A program made the position numbers and the translations under genes. Positions 40,663-48,973 of a stretch of 64,000 bases of DNA are shown piece by piece (position 1 is the first letter of the stretch; the number at the start of each line of letters is the position of its first letter). The stretch covers positions 2,666,001-2,730,000 of the forward strand of contig NZ_CP008953.1 of assembly GCF_000732925.1 (NCBI RefSeq), given 5' to 3'. Origin of the DNA: Amycolatopsis japonica (GTDB taxonomy: Bacteria; Actinomycetota; Actinomycetes; Mycobacteriales; Pseudonocardiaceae). The notes beneath the pieces were generated by a model. It worked only from the letters and a program-made list of their open reading frames with translations. It did no database searches and was not told the origin of the DNA.

Positions 40663-41916
40663 GTGTCCGAGACCTTCCTTCCCGAGTTGCCGCAGGAGCT
40701 GTGGCGTGCCGGCAAGCTGGAGCTTGCCCATGGCGTGCAGCACGCTTTGCAGGTGATCCGGATAGCGACCGCTTGTCTGGGGCGGTTTCTGGCGGAGATC
40801 GAGTCTCGGGGCGTCAAAGACTTGTATGGGCATGGGAGTACGGCGAGCTGGCTCGCGGAGATCGCGGGGTTGTCGCGGGGTGAGGCGGGTCCGATCGTGA
40901 AGCGGGCGATCGCGTTGAATCCGACGCGTGCGTTGGATGGCACGGAGGTTCCGCCGGTCGCTCCCGCGACTGCTGCGGTCGCTGTTCAGGGGTTGGTTGG
41001 GGATGAGCGGATTGATCAGATCCTGGAGATCTTGAAAAACCTTCCGGCCGACATTTCGGCTGAGGATCGGGCGGGTGCGGAGCAGATCCTCGCCAATCTC
41101 GCGCCGAGCGCCGGTCCGCGGCAGCTCGCCAAGGCCGAGGCGAACCTGCAAGGCTTGCTGAATCCCGACGGCAAGGAACCCAAAGATCCTGAGCCGAAGG
41201 AGCCACGCCGCGAGATCACCCTGGAACGCCGCAAAGACGGCTTCTGGAAACTCACCGGCCTCCTCGATGACGAGACCGGTGCTCGCACGGCGGCGGCGTT
41301 GGAGGCGTATGCGCAGCCGCGGCCGGTGGATGAGTTCGGTCAGGCGGATCTGCGGATGAAGTGCGAGCGCCTGGGAGATGCCTGGGCCGAGCTGCTCGAT
41401 CTGGCGATCGCGTGCCCGGACCAACCGGGGACCAGCGGCTACCGCACCCTCGTGCATGTCACCGTCGGACTTGCGGAACTGAAGTCGGGTCTCGGGACCG
41501 CGTGTCTCGACTTTGTGGGGACGATGACGGCGCGGGAAGCCCGGCTCGCCGCCTGCGACTGCCTGATGGTGCCGGTCGTGATGGGTGCCTCGGGCGAACC
41601 CCTCGATATGGGGCGCCTCCGAAGATTCGTCACCCCAGGCCAACGACGCGCGCTCAACATCCGCGACGGTGGCTGCGCCTTCCCGGGCTGTCATCGGAAG
41701 CCGAAGAATTGCCACGCTCATCATATTGAGCACTGGGCAGACGGCGGACCCACCGATCTCCGGAACCTCGTGCTGCTCTGCGGCTTCCACCACCGGCTGA
41801 TCCACCACGGCGACTGGGAAGTACGCATGGCCGCCGACGGGTTACCGGAATTCATCCCACCCCAATACCGAGACCCACTCCGACAACCTCGGCGCAACAC
41901 CCTGCACCACGTCTGA
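40663..41916 (+). CDS. DUF222/HNH endonuclease (13E12-repeat type)
   Basis: A 417-residue protein: DUF222 N-terminal helical domain (from LPELPQELWRAGKLELAHGV to about 290) and a C-terminal HNH nuclease with the metal ligands in CAFPGCHRKPKNCHAHHIEH, then WADGGPTDLRNLVLLCGFHH. Family knowledge: the group (13E12 in mycobacteria) is multicopy and often DNA-damage inducible; its role is not settled. A LexA-like box precedes the GTG start. The first 160 codons and a stretch near 41290 use T- and G-ending codons (TTG, GTT) more than the neighbours, suggesting acquisition or gene conversion between copies. Confidence 0.88.
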   Translation: MSETFLPELPQELWRAGKLELAHGVQHALQVIRIATACLGRFLAEIESRGVKDLYGHGSTASWLAEIAGLSRGEAGPIVKRAIALNPTRALDGTEVPPVAPATAAVAVQGLVGDERIDQILEILKNLPADISAEDRAGAEQILANLAPSAGPRQLAKAEANLQGLLNPDGKEPKDPEPKEPRREITLERRKDGFWKLTGLLDDETGARTAAALEAYAQPRPVDEFGQADLRMKCERLGDAWAELLDLAIACPDQPGTSGYRTLVHVTVGLAELKSGLGTACLDFVGTMTAREARLAACDCLMVPVVMGASGEPLDMGRLRRFVTPGQRRALNIRDGGCAFPGCHRKPKNCHAHHIEHWADGGPTDLRNLVLLCGFHHRLIHHGDWEVRMAADGLPEFIPPQYRDPLRQPRRNTLHHV

Positions 41917-41988
41917 ACCCCGAAGAGCCCGCCACCCAGGCGACGGGCCCCTCGGCATGCCCTGGCCTCGAGCAGCTAGTTTGGCGGT

Positions 41989-42408
41989 GTGCAGTTCAGC
42001 GCGTTCGAGGCTTATGCGGCCGGAGTGGGTGTGACACCCGAGACGCAGAACAGCGACTACGAGGCGGGAATCGTCCAGATCTGCGACGAGGCGTGGCATA
42101 TCCGTACTGCGCGAAACACTCCGGCCAAGCCGGGCGCTTTCGTCGCCTTCTGGCAGAGGGACGCGAGCGGAACGACGACCCCGTTCAGTGACGACGATCC
42201 CGCTGCAGGCTTGCTTGTCTTCGTCGAGCAACACGGCCGACGCGGTGTTTTCCGGTTCACCGGCGCGCATCTCGCCGAACTCGGCATCACCTCAGGGAAA
42301 CGGCCGGGCAAACGTGGGTTCCGGGTATATCCGAGCTGGTGCGACGGGTTGAACGCGCAGGCCGCAGCCACGCAACGAGCTCAGGCGTCGGCGTTCCGGG
42401 AGTTTTGA
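41989..42408 (+). CDS. MepB-family protein
   Basis: A 139-residue protein starting at GTG 41989, with the MepB pattern: DYEAGIVQICDEAWHIRTAR, then TPAKPGAFVAFWQRDASGTT, and GVFRFTGAHLAELGIT. MepB lies in the staphylococcal mepRAB efflux locus but has no known function; actinomycete homologues usually stand alone, as here. It belongs to no visible operon, being 72 bases after the HNH gene without shared regulation. Confidence 0.8.
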   Translation: MQFSAFEAYAAGVGVTPETQNSDYEAGIVQICDEAWHIRTARNTPAKPGAFVAFWQRDASGTTTPFSDDDPAAGLLVFVEQHGRRGVFRFTGAHLAELGITSGKRPGKRGFRVYPSWCDGLNAQAAATQRAQASAFREF

Positions 42409-42756
42409 GCTCACGCAGTGCTGCCCATTAGTGGTGAGCCATGGCGCGTCAGCCGGAGGTCTTCCCGGGTTCGCGGCGTTATCCCCCCCAATGGAAGGGC
42501 GGCCGACCTCGTAAGTTCGGGTCAGCGGCCCGTGATCAGATCCGCCGCCCCGATCACCTACTTGCTTGATGGGCATTGGTACCGCACGGGCCGCGTCGAA
42601 CGTCGGTCCGCTGCTCGACGACCGCTCGCACACGCACCGGCCGGGCACGATCGCGTTTCTCGACGACCCCTCGCGGGCGTTGTCCACCGGGCGTTCACCC
42701 CGAAGGCTCCCGAGCCGATCGACCCAGGAGCCCGAGCCGATCGGCCGGGAGGCCGG
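42409..42756. other. 348-bp gap without a supportable gene
   Basis: Between MepB and the converging secreted protein. A 73-codon frame at 42566-42787 has acceptable codon use but no ribosome-binding site, overlaps the next gene and matches nothing I know. A short direct repeat CCGAGCCGATCG occurs twice near 42710-42742. I see no RNA gene; a gene remnant is possible. Confidence 0.4.
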
Positions 42757-43197
42757 TCACGGGAAGTACGGGTTGTCGTTGCCGTAATCCTTGCAAGAGT
42801 CCAACCCCGGCCGGATGTCCGTGCACACCCGCAGTGTGGGCCCGTAGATGCCGTTGCTGTCAGAGCCCGAGATGCCCTTCCAGGTAATGGTCTTGCCGCA
42901 GCCCTCGTTGTTGTCGCGCCGCTTGCCCTGCCACTCGCTCGTCCACCCCTTGTTGATGATGAAGTAGAAGTAGACGGGGTTCCCGTCGCACTTCGCGTCC
43001 TTCAACGTGACGTCGGCCTTGAAGCTGCCCCGGCCGGTCCACGTCAGCGTCCCGCTGAAGCTCGCGCCGCCGTCCGGTGACTTCCCGGAGAGGGACTTCG
43101 ACTGGTCCGCCGCCGCGGATCCCGCGCCGACGAACGTCAGCGCGAGCGCCATGAACACCGACACAAGACCTGCGACGACCCTCGAACGAGCTCTCAT
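42757..43197 (-). CDS. secreted hypothetical protein with four cysteines
   Basis: A 146-residue protein starting at ATG 43197 (GAGGGG upstream). The signal peptide runs to about residue 31 (GLVSVFMALALTFVGAGSAAA). The mature part is a small beta domain (GASFSGTLTWTGRGSFKADV, then NPVYFYFIINKG) with four Cys (CDGN, GCGK, VCTD, SCKD) that can form two disulfides. I do not recognise the family. It stands alone, divergent from the hydrolase gene at 43457. Confidence 0.8.
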   Translation of the reverse strand: MRARSRVVAGLVSVFMALALTFVGAGSAAADQSKSLSGKSPDGGASFSGTLTWTGRGSFKADVTLKDAKCDGNPVYFYFIINKGWTSEWQGKRRDNNEGCGKTITWKGISGSDSNGIYGPTLRVCTDIRPGLDSCKDYGNDNPYFP

Positions 43198-43328
43198 GAC
43201 AATCCCCTCGTGATCTGCCGACAGCGCCCGGACCACGCACCCATCGGGGCGGATCCGGACTCGCGTCAGCTGTTTCCCCGCCCACCTCGGGCGAGGCACC
43301 TACGATCCCGGGAGCGCTTTCATCCTGC

Positions 43329-43343
43329 TTTCATGCCATGAAA
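43329..43343. promoter_or_regulatory. 15-bp palindrome TTTCATG-C-CATGAAA
   Basis: Perfect 7-bp arms around a single C, 114 bases before the hydrolase start and 132 before the divergent secreted protein. A near copy of the left half (TTTCATC, 43318) stands just upstream. It could be an operator; no regulator gene is adjacent. Confidence 0.4.
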
Positions 43344-43456
43344 CCCCGAAAAGCCCCCCAGCGGGCTAGACGTCTCCGACCGCAGACGGACGCCCCCGCA
43401 CAAGCCGGCTCCCTAGCCTGAAACCCGGGATTTTCCTCGACATCAGGGAGTTCGCG

Positions 43457-45319
43457 TTGCCAAGGAAAACAGCCGCCCTGGTGGCATTACTGGTCGCCGC
43501 CGCGTTGACCCCGGCGACCGCCACCGCGGCCCAGTCGATCACCTGGCACGGTTGCGCGACCGGGCCCGGCGACAGCGTCGGCGTGGAGCTGGACAAAGCG
43601 GGCGCGCAGTGCGCCGACGTCGCCGTGCCGGTCGACTACCGCCATCCGCGCGGGCGCCGGATCACGGTCGCGCTGGCCCGGATGAAGGCCACCGATCCCG
43701 CGCGCCGCCGCGGCGTGGTGCTGCTCAACCCGGGAGGGCCGGGCGGGCCGGCGAGGGAATTGGTCTTGGCGGGGGCGTTCATGCCGGAGATCGCCGCGCG
43801 GTACGACCTCGTCGGCATGGATCCGCGGTTCGTCGGGCGCAGTTCGCCGCTGCGGTGCGACTGGCAGACCGACACGTTCACGCGGTCGGCCGGGCCCGAC
43901 TTGAAGAGTTTCGGCGAAAGTGTGGCCCTCGCGAAAGAACTGGCACGCGGTTGTTCGGGTAACGACCCCATGTTGTTGCGGGCGGCGTCGACCCGCAACA
44001 CCGCACGGGACATGGACCTCGTCCGCGAGGCGCTCGGCGAGCGGAAGATCTCCTACATCGGCGCCTCTTATGGGACGTACCTCGGCGCGGTGTATCTCCA
44101 GATGTTCGGCGCGCGAGCCGATCGGTTCGTGCTCGACTCGGCGGTGGATCCCGAGGCCTACGGGCCCGGGCTGCTCCGCCCGACCGCGCCGTCGCTCGAC
44201 GCCGCGTTGCGAAATTGGGCACGGACGGCGAAGGGCCTGGGGGAGACCGTGGACCAGGTCCTGGCGACCGTGCGGGACATCGCGCGTTCGGCCGAGCGGC
44301 GGCCGTTCGCGGTCGGAAAGTACACAGTGGACGGTCACACGATGCCGTATGTGTTCTTCGCGAACCTTTATGACGACAGGCCCGCTTCGCAGGCCGAGTT
44401 CACCGCCACCGTACTGACTCTCCGAGCCGCCGCGGCCGGTCTGCCCGCCACGCCTTCGCCCGCGTTGAGCGCGCTTCTCGACGGCCTGACGACGGGTTCC
44501 GGCGCCGCGACCGACCGGGCCGGGACACCGGTCGTCTGCGCCGATCGCGCGGCCGACCGCGATCCCATGACCTACTACCGGGACATCCAGGAGCATCGCG
44601 CCGCCGAGCCCCTCTTCGGCCCGTTGTCCCGCAACATCACCCCGTGCGCGTTCTGGCCCGTGGCCCCCGCCGAACCCGCCACCCGCATCCGCACCACCGC
44701 GCCGGCGTTGCTCCTCGGCTCGACCGGCGATCCGGCGACGCCCTACGCGGGACAACTCGCCATGCGCAGGGCGCTCGCCGGGTCGAGCATGGTGACGGTG
44801 GAAGGCGCGTACCGCCACTCGGTCTTCTTGAAGGGTGACGCGTGCGTCGACACGGCAGTGCGTGACTACCTGCTGAGCGGCAGGCTTCCAGCCGACCGGA
44901 TCTGCCGGTCATCGGCGCGGCTCCCAGCGGAAGAGCCGCGTCGCCAGGACGACGGCGACGACGACCCACGCGAGGGTCGGGGCGAGCAGGAGCAGCGAAT
45001 CGGTGAGAGCCACGCCGCCGTTCCACGCGTTGACGGCGAGTTCGGTGGCCGAACCCCCGGGCAGCAGGCGTTTGAGCAGCGTCAGATCGTCAGTGCCGGA
45101 GATGCCGACCCAGCTCGCCACGGCGATCACGCCGAGGCTGACGGGCAGGGTGGTCACCTGCGCGTGTTCGGGGGAGTTGGTCAGACCCGCGGTGGCCAGG
45201 CCGAGGCCGATCATCATGGCGACACTGGCGAGCACCGCCACCACCAGCAGACCGACGTTGGCGGGCGTGTCCGTGACGACGCCCAGCACGGTCATGATCA
45301 CGGCCACCTGGACGAGTGA
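43457..45319 (+). CDS. secreted alpha/beta hydrolase (tripeptidyl aminopeptidase type) with antisense C-terminal extension
   Basis: A 620-residue frame from GTG 43457. Residues 1-24 are a signal peptide (ATATA). The hydrolase core has VVLLNPGGPGGPARELVLAG (oxyanion region), nucleophile Ser204 in GASYGTYLG, LLLGSTGDPATPY with the acid, and AYRHSVF with His, typical of the SlpD/TAP family that releases N-terminal peptides. Members end soon after a YLLSGRLPADRIC-like tail, here at Cys483. In this copy no stop follows: the frame runs 137 codons further, through sequence antisense to the ABC permease gene (44909-45628). The added residues (PRRQDDGDDDPREGRGEQEQ) look non-native. A lost stop or a sequence error would both explain it. 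Confidence 0.78.
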   Translation: MPRKTAALVALLVAAALTPATATAAQSITWHGCATGPGDSVGVELDKAGAQCADVAVPVDYRHPRGRRITVALARMKATDPARRRGVVLLNPGGPGGPARELVLAGAFMPEIAARYDLVGMDPRFVGRSSPLRCDWQTDTFTRSAGPDLKSFGESVALAKELARGCSGNDPMLLRAASTRNTARDMDLVREALGERKISYIGASYGTYLGAVYLQMFGARADRFVLDSAVDPEAYGPGLLRPTAPSLDAALRNWARTAKGLGETVDQVLATVRDIARSAERRPFAVGKYTVDGHTMPYVFFANLYDDRPASQAEFTATVLTLRAAAAGLPATPSPALSALLDGLTTGSGAATDRAGTPVVCADRAADRDPMTYYRDIQEHRAAEPLFGPLSRNITPCAFWPVAPAEPATRIRTTAPALLLGSTGDPATPYAGQLAMRRALAGSSMVTVEGAYRHSVFLKGDACVDTAVRDYLLSGRLPADRICRSSARLPAEEPRRQDDGDDDPREGRGEQEQRIGESHAAVPRVDGEFGGRTPGQQAFEQRQIVSAGDADPARHGDHAEADGQGGHLRVFGGVGQTRGGQAEADHHGDTGEHRHHQQTDVGGRVRDDAQHGHDHGHLDE

Positions 45320-45628
45320 GATGACCGTGACCGGCAGCACCAGCCCGGCCAGGATGGACGCGTCGCCGGCCGCGGTGGAGCGCAGTCGCTTCAGGAACAG
45401 GTTCTGCCGTCGTGAGGCCAGCGTGGTCACGGCGCTGGTGTAGAGACCGAACGCGCACACGGTGAACATCACGATCGCCGCGATATAGCCGAGGCTGCCG
45501 ATCTTGGCGAAGACCTCGTGCTGGTAGACGAAGAACGCGGAAATGGCGAGGGGCATCACGAAGCTGGTGATGAGGACCGACCGGTTCCGGAAGATCTGGA
45601 TCAGTTCGCTACGGGCTATCGAGAGCAT
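44909..45628 (-). CDS. ABC-2-type transporter permease
   Basis: A 239-residue permease with six spans (LITSFVMPLAISAFFVYQHE, IVMFTVCAFGLYTSAVTTLA, VVVAVLASVAMMIGLGLATA and others). It begins 14 bases after the ATP-binding gene and ends in RLFRWEPRR. Its last 411 bases are overlapped antisense by the run-on hydrolase frame. The neighbouring kinase/regulator pair, divergent at 46629, may control it, as in stress-sensing exporters of this layout. Confidence 0.88.
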   Translation of the reverse strand: MLSIARSELIQIFRNRSVLITSFVMPLAISAFFVYQHEVFAKIGSLGYIAAIVMFTVCAFGLYTSAVTTLASRRQNLFLKRLRSTAAGDASILAGLVLPVTVISLVQVAVIMTVLGVVTDTPANVGLLVVAVLASVAMMIGLGLATAGLTNSPEHAQVTTLPVSLGVIAVASWVGISGTDDLTLLKRLLPGGSATELAVNAWNGGVALTDSLLLLAPTLAWVVVAVVLATRLFRWEPRR

Positions 45629-45642
45629 GAGAACTCAGTCCT

Positions 45643-46518
45643 TCAGTCGTTTTCGATGGCGCGGAACACGTCGTCGAGCCGGGTCGGTCCCGCTTCGAGA
45701 TCCGGTAGTTCGATCGCGTGGTCCTGCGCCCACCGGAGCAGGGTGTGCAGGTCCTTCTGCAGCCCGAAGGTCTCGATGACGAACTTCCCGTCGTGCTGAC
45801 GTTTGCCCTGCACCGGCAGCGCGGGAGCCGAGGACGGCAGGGAGAACCGGATCACCGACGGCAGCGTCCGCGTCAGTTCGGCGACCGTGCCCTCCCGGTG
45901 GAACGTGCCCCGGTGCATCAGGCCGATGCGGTCGGCGCGCTGCTGTGCCTCTTCCAGGTAATGCGTCGTGAGCACGATCGTCGAGCCGTCCTCGCGCAGG
46001 TTGTCGACCGCGTCCCACAGCGCGTCCCGCGACTGGATGTCCAGCCCGGTGGTCGGCTCGTCCAGGAACACCAGCCGCGGCGAGCCGTACACCGCGGTCG
46101 CGAAGTCGAGCCGCCGCTTCTCACCGCCCGAAAGCTGGGACACCTTCGTGTCGGCCTTGCGGCTCAGGTCCACGATGCCGAGCACCCGTTCGAGCCGGTC
46201 CGTGCGGCGGGTCAGCGCCCCGATCAGGCGAATCGACTCCTTCACCGTCAGATCCGGTGAGAAACCGCTCTCCTGCAACATGACGCCCATCTCGGGGCGC
46301 ACGGCCGCGCGGTCCCGCGGGCTCTTCCCGAGCACCCGGACGGTGCCCGACGTCGGATTCCGGTGTCCTTCCAGGGTTTCCAAGGTCGAGGTCTTGCCGG
46401 CCCCGTTCGTGCCCAGCAGGGCGTAGAACTCGCCTTGCCGGACCTGGAAGGACAGATCCTTCACGGCGTGGAAGTCGCCGTATTTCACGTTCAGACGGTC
46501 AACGTCGATCGCTGTCAT
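45643..46518 (-). CDS. ABC transporter ATP-binding protein
   Basis: A 291-residue ATPase: Walker A GTNGAGKTSTLE near 36-45, signature LSGGEKRRLDFA, Walker B RLVFLDEPTTGLDIQSRD and a His switch (LTTHYLEEAQQ). The C-terminal region (VIRFSLPSSAPALPV onward) is an extension seen in multidrug and lantibiotic exporters. First gene of a two-gene operon with the permease; divergent from the histidine kinase gene. Confidence 0.9.
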   Translation of the reverse strand: MTAIDVDRLNVKYGDFHAVKDLSFQVRQGEFYALLGTNGAGKTSTLETLEGHRNPTSGTVRVLGKSPRDRAAVRPEMGVMLQESGFSPDLTVKESIRLIGALTRRTDRLERVLGIVDLSRKADTKVSQLSGGEKRRLDFATAVYGSPRLVFLDEPTTGLDIQSRDALWDAVDNLREDGSTIVLTTHYLEEAQQRADRIGLMHRGTFHREGTVAELTRTLPSVIRFSLPSSAPALPVQGKRQHDGKFVIETFGLQKDLHTLLRWAQDHAIELPDLEAGPTRLDDVFRAIEND

Positions 46519-46628
46519 ACCTCGATCTCAGCCGTCCGGGCACGCCCCGGCCAGTGCGGCCACGTCACGAGGAAACCATGACGTGGTGTCACTGTTGCCC
46601 CCGCCGAAGGAGAGCCGATACTGGGTTC

Positions 46629-47741
46629 ATGTCTGATGTGGACACCGAGCCGGCGAAGGGACAGCTGCGCAAGCTGAACCTCACCATGTTCGTCCCGCTG
46701 CTCGTCGTCGGCGGCGTGATCGTGGTCGCCTCGGATTCGCGGACCTGGTGGCACGCGGTCGTCCTGAGCGTGGGTGTGCTGGCGGCCTTGGTCGCCTTCG
46801 TGCGCTGGGCGGCGGGCGAGGTCCTGCGGGTCGCGATCCCGTGCCTGGTGATCACGGCGGCCGTGTGGCCGTTCTCGGTGCTGCTCGTCGGCGGCAGTTC
46901 GGCGTTCTTCGGCGTCTTCCTCGTGGGTTCCCTGGTCGTCCCGCAACTGCCACGCCATCGGATCCCGGCGGCCGTCGCGCTCGTCGGCTACATCGCCGCG
47001 GTGGGCGCGTTGAGACTGCTGGTCTCGCACGAGGACGTGTCCGGTGAGCTGGTCAGTTTCGTGTTCGTGCCGGCCGCGATCACCGCCGTCGTGCTCGGCC
47101 TGATGTTCCCCAACAAACGGTTCTACGACGTCGTCAAGGAGCTCGAGGAGTCGCGCGAGCGGGAGGCGGAACTGGCCGTGATCAGGGAACGCGTCCGGTT
47201 CGCGAGCGATCTGCACGACATCCAGGGCCACACGCTGCACGTCGTGAAGCTCAAGACGGCGCTCGCCGCGAAACTGGTGGACATCGACGCCGGGCGGGCC
47301 AAACAGGAACTGGCGGAGATCCACGCGCTCGTGGCCGACACGATCACCCAGACGAAGGAACTCGCCTACGCCCAGCGCCGGCTCAACCTCTCCGCCGAAC
47401 TGGAGAACGCGAGGAACCTCTTCGAGGCCGCGGGGATCCGCGTGCGCGTCGACCGGGAGGCGGACGTCGATCCGGCGGCGGGCAGGCTGCTCGGCCAGGT
47501 CCTGCGCGAGACCACGACCAACATCCTGCGCCACGCGCAGGCGACCCGCGTGCGGATCACCCTGTCGGAATGGAGCATCAGTATCGTCAACGACGGCGCC
47601 CCGCGAACGCCACTGCCCGAACTCCGCGGGCTGGCCGCGCTCGAACAACGCGTCGTCGCCGACGGCGGGGAACTGACGGTGGAGCAGGAAGACGGGCGGT
47701 TCGTGACGGCGGCGTCCTTCCCGGCCCTGGAGGAACGATGA
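46629..47741 (+). CDS. sensor histidine kinase (DesK/NarX class)
   Basis: A 370-residue kinase. Four to five membrane spans fill residues 20-165 with almost no extracellular domain (typical of membrane-stress sensors), then the HisKA_3 box with phospho-acceptor His196 (FASDLHDIQGHTLHVVKLK), and a short ATPase domain (N-box LRETTTNILRHAQATRV). The ATPase region lacks a clear G1 DxGxG motif; SIVNDGAPRTPLPELRGLAAL shows NDG in its place. It overlaps the response regulator gene as ATGA. Probably senses membrane stress or the substrate of the divergent ABC exporter. Confidence 0.88.
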   Translation: MSDVDTEPAKGQLRKLNLTMFVPLLVVGGVIVVASDSRTWWHAVVLSVGVLAALVAFVRWAAGEVLRVAIPCLVITAAVWPFSVLLVGGSSAFFGVFLVGSLVVPQLPRHRIPAAVALVGYIAAVGALRLLVSHEDVSGELVSFVFVPAAITAVVLGLMFPNKRFYDVVKELEESREREAELAVIRERVRFASDLHDIQGHTLHVVKLKTALAAKLVDIDAGRAKQELAEIHALVADTITQTKELAYAQRRLNLSAELENARNLFEAAGIRVRVDREADVDPAAGRLLGQVLRETTTNILRHAQATRVRITLSEWSISIVNDGAPRTPLPELRGLAALEQRVVADGGELTVEQEDGRFVTAASFPALEER

Positions 47742-48340
47742 CCACGGTGGTGCTCGCCGACGACGAAGCCTTGCTGCGCAAGGCGATGGCCGCGTTGCTC
47801 CCGCTCGAAGGCGAGATCACCGTCCTGGCCGAGGCGGAGAACGGCGACGAGGCAGTCGAGGCCACCCTGCGGCACGAGCCCGACGTCCTCGTCATCGACC
47901 TCGAAATGCCCGGTGTGGACGGGCTCGGCGCGGTCGCGGAGATCCGGCGTACCCGGCCGGACCAGGTCATCCTCATGCTGACCCGGCACGCGAAACCCGG
48001 TGTGCTCCGCAAGGCCCTCAAACTCGGCGTCCAGGGCTTCGTCAGCAAGGCCGCCGACCCGTCGCACATCACGTTCGTCATCGCCACGCTGCATCAGGGA
48101 AAACGCTGGATCGACCCGGACGTCTCCGCGCTCGCCGTCGTCGACGACTGTCCGCTCACCGAGCGGGAGCTGGAGGTGTTGCGGGTGACCGGCGAGGGCT
48201 ATTCGGTCGCCGAGATCGCCGGACGGCTCCACCTCGCGCAGGGCACCGTGCGCAATTATCTCTCGAACGCCATGCAGAAGACCCAGACGCAGACCCGGCA
48301 CGAGGCCGCCCGGTACGCGCGCGAGCACGACTGGCTCTAA
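47738..48340 (+). CDS. NarL-family response regulator
   Basis: A 200-residue regulator. Receiver: acidic pair in VVLADDEALL, phospho-acceptor Asp54 in VIDLEMPG, Thr in LMLTRHA, Lys in GFVSKAADP; C-terminal LuxR HTH (LTERELEVLRVTGEGYSVAE, then GTVRNYLSNAMQKT). All conserved residues are present, unlike the three LuxR proteins at 31-37 kb. Coupled to the kinase gene by a four-base overlap. Confidence 0.93.
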   Translation: MTTVVLADDEALLRKAMAALLPLEGEITVLAEAENGDEAVEATLRHEPDVLVIDLEMPGVDGLGAVAEIRRTRPDQVILMLTRHAKPGVLRKALKLGVQGFVSKAADPSHITFVIATLHQGKRWIDPDVSALAVVDDCPLTERELEVLRVTGEGYSVAEIAGRLHLAQGTVRNYLSNAMQKTQTQTRHEAARYAREHDWL

Positions 48341-48906
48341 CGCGCCCGCACATGGGCGCGTTCGCCCTGCGGTCCGAACAGGACGAGGGTTTCGACGGCG
48401 TGCCCGTCGGCCGAGCCGAGCCAATGCGGGAGCGCGGTGTCGAATTCGGCGGCCTCACCCGGCGGGAGGACCATGTCCCGGTCGCCGACCACCAGCCGCA
48501 ACCGTCCATTGAGGACATACACCCATTCGTAGCCGCCGTGGGTCTGCGGCGTGGGTTCCGCCGGTGCGTCCCGGCTGGGGATGAGCATCTTGAACGCCTG
48601 CACCCCGCCCGCGCGCCGGGTGAGCGGCAGGAACGTCATGCCGTGGCGGTGAATCGGCTGCAGATGGATCCGCGGATCACCGGTCCGGGGAGCGCCGACG
48701 AGGTCGTCGAGCGGCACGCCGTGCACCCGGGCGAGCGGGAGCAGCAGTTCGAGCGTCGGCCGCCGCCCGCCGCTTTCCAGCCGTGACAAGGTGCTTTCCG
48801 AGATCCCGGTCGCCGCCGACAGTTCGGCGAGGGTCAGGCCGCGGTGTTTGCGCAGCGCTCGTAACCGCGGGCCGACCGCGTCGAGCACCTCGTCCGTTTC
48901 GTCCAT
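48337..48906 (-). CDS. XRE-cupin transcriptional regulator
   Basis: A 189-residue protein. N-terminal XRE HTH (LRALRKHRGLTLAELSAATG, then ISESTLSRLESGGRRPTLEL) and C-terminal cupin (GYEWVYVLNGRLRLVVGDRD, then MVLPPGEAAEFDTALPHWL). The class often regulates the adjoining metabolic genes; the gene diverges from a methyltransferase operon across an inverted repeat at 48916-48932. Its stop overlaps the converging response regulator's stop by four bases. Confidence 0.9.
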   Translation of the reverse strand: MDETDEVLDAVGPRLRALRKHRGLTLAELSAATGISESTLSRLESGGRRPTLELLLPLARVHGVPLDDLVGAPRTGDPRIHLQPIHRHGMTFLPLTRRAGGVQAFKMLIPSRDAPAEPTPQTHGGYEWVYVLNGRLRLVVGDRDMVLPPGEAAEFDTALPHWLGSADGHAVETLVLFGPQGERAHVRAR

Positions 48907-48915
48907 GCCCTCGAT

Positions 48916-48932
48916 CTTGCCAGGTCGGCAAG
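48916..48932. promoter_or_regulatory. candidate operator (CTTGCC/GGCAAG)
   Basis: Perfect 6-bp inverted repeat CTTGCC-aggtc-GGCAAG, 9 bases before the XRE-cupin start and 41 before the divergent methyltransferase start. A further GGCA/TGCC pair follows to 48942. Size and symmetry fit an XRE dimer. Confidence 0.6.
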
Positions 48933-48973
48933 TTTTCGTGCCAAACCGGCGGACCGGCGGCGAAGGTGCGATC

